From Opitutales bacterium (GTDB lineage Bacteria; Verrucomicrobiota; Verrucomicrobiia; Opitutales; UBA2987), in the NCBI GenBank assembly GCA_021772555.1, contig JAJFLT010000007.1, positions 1 to 9,209 of the forward strand: 9,209 nt of DNA, in the 5' to 3' direction. Positions within the stretch are counted from its first letter, which is position 1; the number at the start of each line of letters is the position of its first letter. The notes below the pieces were generated by a model that was not told the origin of the DNA, did not search any database, and saw only the letters and a program-made list of their open reading frames with translations. The position numbers were made by a program, and so were the translations under genes. This document shows, one piece after another, positions 7,401-9,209 of this stretch.

Positions 7401-7869
7401 TATCAGCATGGGCGGCGGCATGAAAACGGAAAACGAAGAGACGCCTACCGGTTTCGCCGTCCTCAAGGAAGAAGAATTGGCCCGTGAACGCGTCAACCTG
7501 CAGACCGCGGGCATACCCCGGAATTACATCGGTGAAACGCGCCTGCGAATCGATATTCACCGTCAGTTGGCCCTGGCCGATACCGTAAAAGCCGTCACCG
7601 AGATCAAGGTGGCGCTGAAAGATCGGTTCGGCCCCCGCCCACCCGAAGTGGAAGCCCTTCTCCTCGTCACCGAAATCAGGTGCCTGGCCGAAACCAAAAA
7701 CATTCTCCAGGTTTCGAGCGAAGGGAACCGCCTCAAATGTTTGAAAGCCACCGGCAATCCAAACGATTTTCTGAAACGGGGCAATCGTTTCCCTCGACTG
7801 GCCCGGCGGAAGCCGCTTGCCCGGCTGAGGGAGGTGCGCGATTTTCTAAAAAAAGTTAAAGTCGATTAA
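4444..7869 (+). CDS. mfd: Transcription-repair coupling factor Mfd
   Basis: The product is a 1141 aa ATP-dependent DNA translocase that removes RNA polymerase stalled at lesions and recruits UvrA for nucleotide excision repair. The N-terminal UvrB-like module includes TPGQYAVRGGLVDIYPVN and YRIDFFGDEIEEIRAFD (~170-205). The CarD-like RNA-polymerase-interacting domain starts at GDFLVHLQHGICQYRGL (~463). The RecG-like motor has Walker A GDVGFGKT (611-618), TPTTVLAQQH, Walker B DEEH (712-715), SATPIPRTL, STTIIESGLDIPN-type motif V (here CTTIIESGLDIPN) and QLRGRVGRSKRQAYAYLL as motif VI. The C-terminal TRCF domain includes DRFGPRPPEVEALL (~1060). Length matches E. coli Mfd (1148 aa). I chose ATG 4444, which overlaps the rnc stop as ATGA; GTG 4417 is in frame but would overlap rnc by 31 bases. 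No damage to the frame is seen. Confidence 0.98.
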   Translation: MRANSIKNSLQAELMTGIVEAAVPAICSLLIRQKPAPVTLILTKDQRQYEQWSEDLVFFDQMSVNRLNIETHLLPELTGRSRDDPHYFNQECDRLGALTRLNDYRLLTEPEHPLVILATPRGLFQPFPHRKNLAALEIRLRSGEKFPFGELVEKLESSLRYDCEALCETPGQYAVRGGLVDIYPVNADQPYRIDFFGDEIEEIRAFDPTTQLSRESFPEIVVAALPKGVQQERENHLFDYLGDRIHWIVWEPAILAEAFPAYFPDTEDSMPTISGFPQLQDRREAFPDHWTGLVEIDAANLLFGADCPRKTCLTEPLSSYRTFIPEADFGLGRVEAEKEARLQFLKNALDWQKEGFNILYAAKNQGREKRVETILESDEALTGLQPRFVRGEISEGFLLFFPEANNAFAPQSEDTPASKGIVFLSDTEIFGRFRKRPVGLRRRRLPHRAQIDQMLDFSDLAEGDFLVHLQHGICQYRGLTRLNIQEKDEELISLEFEDSITLHVPLHESHLLTRYVGLTKARPRLGRLGAGAWDRTRRAAEKATLDYAAEMLNLHARRETMKGHAFSSDSQWQQEFEESFPFEETPDQAKAIADTKADMELEQTSDRLICGDVGFGKTEVALRAAFKSVMDGKQVAVLTPTTVLAQQHWNTFLERMAAYPVIVEMLSRFRTKKPQGKIRDPLTTGKVDIRIGTHRLLSGDVRFKDLGILIVDEEHRFGVKHKEKLKHLRENVDVFSMSATPIPRTLYLALMGARKLSLIETPPMDRLPIHTIVKNYDPKLVKEAVEYEVARGGQVFYLHNRVQSIDSVALRLQKMFPQMNIAVGHGQMAETTLEKIMTRFVAGEFDILVCTTIIESGLDIPNCNTIIIEGADRFGLSQLYQLRGRVGRSKRQAYAYLLLHRHSRLVDQARKRLSAMRQYNRLGAGFKIAMRDLELRGAGNLLGTRQSGHIAGVGFELYCQLLRQSIARLKGKKGADKIRATIRLDFISMGGGMKTENEETPTGFAVLKEEELARERVNLQTAGIPRNYIGETRLRIDIHRQLALADTVKAVTEIKVALKDRFGPRPPEVEALLLVTEIRCLAETKNILQVSSEGNRLKCLKATGNPNDFLKRGNRFPRLARRKPLARLREVRDFLKKVKVD

Positions 7870-7902
7870 ACCAAAGAAAGAGGTTGCATGATGATCCCGT
7901 TT

Positions 7903-8007
7903 TTTAACCACGGATGACACAGAAATACACAGATAATTTTTTCAATATTATCAGGACTTGTTAGGCGTTTTATTTACCTGATTTTACCTCCGCAATCCTC
8001 GGTTAAA
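7903..8007. repeat. ~105 bp element with terminal inverted repeats and internal CACGGAT/CACAGA units
   Basis: TTTAACCACGGAT at 7903-7915 is the reverse complement, at 11 of 13 positions, of ATCCTCGGTTAAA at 7995-8007. The left end continues as three ~10-base units beginning CACGGATGA (7909), CACAGAAATA (7918) and CACAGATAA (7928). The inside holds a smaller ATCAGG/CCTGAT inverted pair. Sequences of the type AACCACGGATGACACAG occur as intergenic repeats in many environmental bacteria. Size and position resemble the element at 3617-3717, but the sequences differ. Confidence 0.5.
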
Positions 8008-8108
8008 TGAAATATTGAAATTGATTCCCACCGCAAGATTCTAGTCTCGACCCTTTTAGTCCCTCAGTTTATGAATCAATAACCTCCATGTCCATTTGTG
8101 TCAGAGTA

Positions 8109-8137
8109 TTGACAATATTGGTCAGGTCCGGATATTG
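8109..8137 (+). promoter_or_regulatory. Possible sigma70-type promoter
   Basis: A perfect -35 box TTGACA (8109-8114) is followed after 16-17 bases by a weak -10 (GATATT at 8131 or ATATTG at 8132). It points toward the gene at 8271 and would leave a leader of ~125 bases. One arm of an inverted CAGGTC/GACCTG pair falls between the two boxes. Another AT-rich candidate lies directly at the gene start (TTGAAT at 8242, TATTAT at 8264) but would begin transcription after the ATG. Confidence 0.3.
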
Positions 8138-8180
8138 AATATTTAGACCTGTCCATATGCACAGGTTCCCTTGTGACCTG
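8122..8180. promoter_or_regulatory. Cluster of four alternating CAGGT/ACCTG motifs, operator- or hairpin-like
   Basis: CAGGTC (8123-8128) pairs with GACCTG (8146-8151) around a centre that also pairs (GGATAT against ATATTT with G-T pairs, loop TGA). CAGGT (8163-8167, read with CA at 8160) pairs with ACCTG (8176-8180). The motif alternates in orientation + - + - over 59 bases and overlaps the candidate promoter. It could be a repressor operator or two leader-RNA hairpins. The assignment rests on symmetry alone. Confidence 0.35.
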
Positions 8181-8270
8181 ATAGGGAAGTTAATATATTA
8201 AAGATCAATTACTTATACGACAATTTGCCAATAACTCTTTGTTGAATAAAAGGACATATCGCATATTATA

Positions 8271-8696
8271 ATGTTCGGCAAACGAATGAAGAAGATACTT
8301 CCAGACAAACTGACGGCTCATGCCTTCAGAGCTTCGAACGGTGAACTTGCTTGGCGCCGAGAGCAACTTCCTGAGGTGCTCTCGACATATGCGATACAGG
8401 GCAATCCGGTGGAAGCATTCGAAGTATGGCTTACAGACAAATCTGGTGGATGGACTGGCCTCATACCTGTCATTTCAGAAAATGTACCAGCTGTGTGTGT
8501 CTATAATGTGAAAGGAAAGAAATTTCTAGAGACCCGAGAGACGTTTGTGGCAAGGTGCACCAAGGAGATTTTGGAGAAAGTCAATGGCTGGGATATCGAC
8601 GGGGACGTCAAAGAGACCCTTCGACCACGAATTCGATACAACCTGTACGTAGAGGCAGAATACGCTAAACCAAGCGCGGTAAGCAACTTGGGCTAG
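8271..8696 (+). CDS. Hypothetical protein, 141 aa
   Basis: I do not recognise a named family. The product is a small soluble protein with no signal peptide or membrane segment. It opens MFGKRMKKILPDKLTAHAF, then has RASNGELAWRREQLPEVL, EVWLTDKSGGWTGLIPVI, a Glu/Lys-rich segment ETRETFVARCTKEILEKV, and an acidic tail RIRYNLYVEAEYA. The pattern of alternating strands and helices with conserved-looking Trp residues suggests a compact alpha/beta domain. ATG 8271 is used; ATG 8286 is a possible alternative, and no well-placed ribosome binding site is seen for either (AAAGGA at 8248-8253 is too distant). Base composition is lower in GC than mfd, and the gene is followed at once by an attC-like hairpin, so it may be a cassette or other transferred gene. 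Confidence 0.65.
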   Translation: MFGKRMKKILPDKLTAHAFRASNGELAWRREQLPEVLSTYAIQGNPVEAFEVWLTDKSGGWTGLIPVISENVPAVCVYNVKGKKFLETRETFVARCTKEILEKVNGWDIDGDVKETLRPRIRYNLYVEAEYAKPSAVSNLG

Positions 8697-8723
8697 CGCC
8701 CTCCCACTTGCGCTCAAACGTTG
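8684..8723 (+). other. Short attC-like (integron recombination site) or hairpin structure
   Basis: CAAC (8684-8687) pairs with GTTG (8720-8723). TTGGGC (8688-8693) pairs with GCTCAA (8712-8717) with one G-T pair, leaving AC unpaired on the right side, an asymmetry typical of folded attC. The right half GCTCAAACGTTG strongly resembles the L'-R' end of gene-cassette attC sites, whose consensus R' is GTTRRRY (here GTTGTGT, 6 of 7). The whole structure is only ~40 bases, shorter than known attC sites, and the left R'' box is degenerate. It sits between two short unrelated genes on one strand, as in a cassette array. A competing AGCGC/GCGCT stem (8695-8699 with 8710-8714) is also possible. Confidence 0.35.
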
Positions 8724-8736
8724 TGTGAAACAGACG

Positions 8737-9114
8737 ATGTTCAAACGCACCAATTCAATTGAACGAGAACTGCATAACGCTAACAAACGATTAAAGGCAA
8801 TCTCTGCAGCACTAGGACCAAAACACATGGGAGGTGATTGGGATGAATTCAACAAAGCAAGCGAGGATGTCCTTCGTCTTGAAAGAGAATTCGCTAAATT
8901 GAAGGGTGAGCCGTACGCTATCTCATGTGATTTTCCCGTGAAGTGGGACATTGGTGCTCCACTTCCATATCTTCTTTGTAATGATTATAGGACCTTTCTT
9001 ACGTTTTACATCAGTGAGCCAGATTCGAACTGGAATGGCACATATGTAAATGAAGTTGATCCTGGTTCGCCCGATCCGGCTTCACTTTGTTTAGAACCTA
9101 TCTGGCTTTGTTGA
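8737..9114 (+). pseudogene. Hypothetical protein, probably C-terminally truncated (125 aa)
   Basis: The frame starts at ATG 8737 (GTG 8725 also possible) with MFKRTNSIERELHNANKRL. An amphipathic helical region follows (DEFNKASEDVLRLEREFAKL), then GEPYAISCDFPVKWDIGAPLP, YRTFLTFYISEPDSNWNGTY and VNEVDPGSPDPASLCL, before the frame ends abruptly in EPIWLC and a stop. I recall an unnamed bacterial family with this GEPYAV..DFPVKWDxGAPLPHLL and FYxxxxDxNWDGTYV pattern that continues well past this point (…LALVEFEGC…), but could not check it. The abrupt end coincides with GGCTTTGTTG at 9104, so the gene may have been cut by an insertion. No named domain or function can be assigned. Confidence 0.55.
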
Positions 9115-9209
9115 AAAGCTCATAGGAAAAACTATAGAGAAAAGGAAAATAGAAGTTGGGGCGATGAATAAAGGGACGCCAAAGGCGATAGAGGTTGTAG
9201 GCCACTCCA
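9095..9209 (+). other. Unidentified open frame running off the right edge
   Basis: After a stop at 9092-9094 one + frame stays open to the window end, reading SGFVEKLIGKTIEKRKIEVG and then, from a possible ATG at 9164, MNKGTPKAIEVVGHS. There is no clear ribosome binding site, and 15 codons are too few to identify a product. It may be the start of a new gene or the inside of an insertion that began near 9104. Confidence 0.2.

Larger units (their letters stand above)
7870..8270. other. 400 bp gene-free region downstream of mfd
   Basis: No plausible gene is present. The stretch is AT-rich compared with mfd and marks the change from core to accessory DNA. It contains an inverted-repeat element (7903-8007), a possible promoter (8109-8137) and a cluster of CAGGT/ACCTG motifs (8122-8180). 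I see no convincing rho-independent terminator right after mfd. Confidence 0.6.

Noticed and set aside
7921..7980. ATCAGG...CCTGAT as an mfd terminator
   Set aside because: The stem is six pairs with a long loop, no U-run follows, and it lies ~80 bases after the stop.

Overview
The window is a piece of bacterial chromosome. A conserved housekeeping block (parA-like ATPase, rnc, mfd; about 2832-7869, all on the + strand) is flanked on both sides by lower-GC accessory DNA. The core genes are typical of Gram-negative bacteria, but nothing fixes the phylum. A deltaproteobacterial or Nitrospinota-like environmental organism would fit, and this is only an impression. Shine-Dalgarno signals are weak or absent before the core genes.

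Left flank (1-2579). A gene already open at the window edge encodes an N-terminally anchored protein with a formylglycine-generating-enzyme/sulfatase-modifying-factor (C-type-lectin-like) fold. Its last ~100 bp look like the variable region of a diversity-generating retroelement (DGR). The pattern is a GC-rich cassette in which the residues expected to vary are encoded by NNY codons inside an invariant RGGSW...C...GFRLA frame. No reverse transcriptase or template repeat is present in the window. Next come two decayed mobile-element genes: an internally deleted DDE transposase remnant (~1303-1809, +) and a frameshifted tyrosine-recombinase catalytic domain (1818-2328, -). The recombinase lies next to the 3' end of a tRNA-Cys gene (2580-2654, -), the usual layout of a genomic island integrated at a tRNA.

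Core (2655-7869). A ParA/Soj-type ATPase without an adjacent parB is followed by a ~101 bp imperfect palindromic repeat. Then rnc (RNase III) and mfd (transcription-repair coupling factor) overlap by the 4 bases ATGA, so they are probably co-transcribed and translationally coupled.

Right flank (7870-9209). A 400 bp gene-free stretch holds a ~105 bp inverted-repeat element, a possible promoter with a perfect TTGACA box, and a cluster of four alternating CAGGT/ACCTG motifs. It is followed by two small unrecognised genes. Between them lies a short hairpin resembling the end of an integron attC site, which suggests cassette-like DNA. The second gene appears cut short near 9104, where a sequence like the terminal repeat of IS5/IS903-group elements begins. 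The last ~95 bases hold one more open but unidentified frame.
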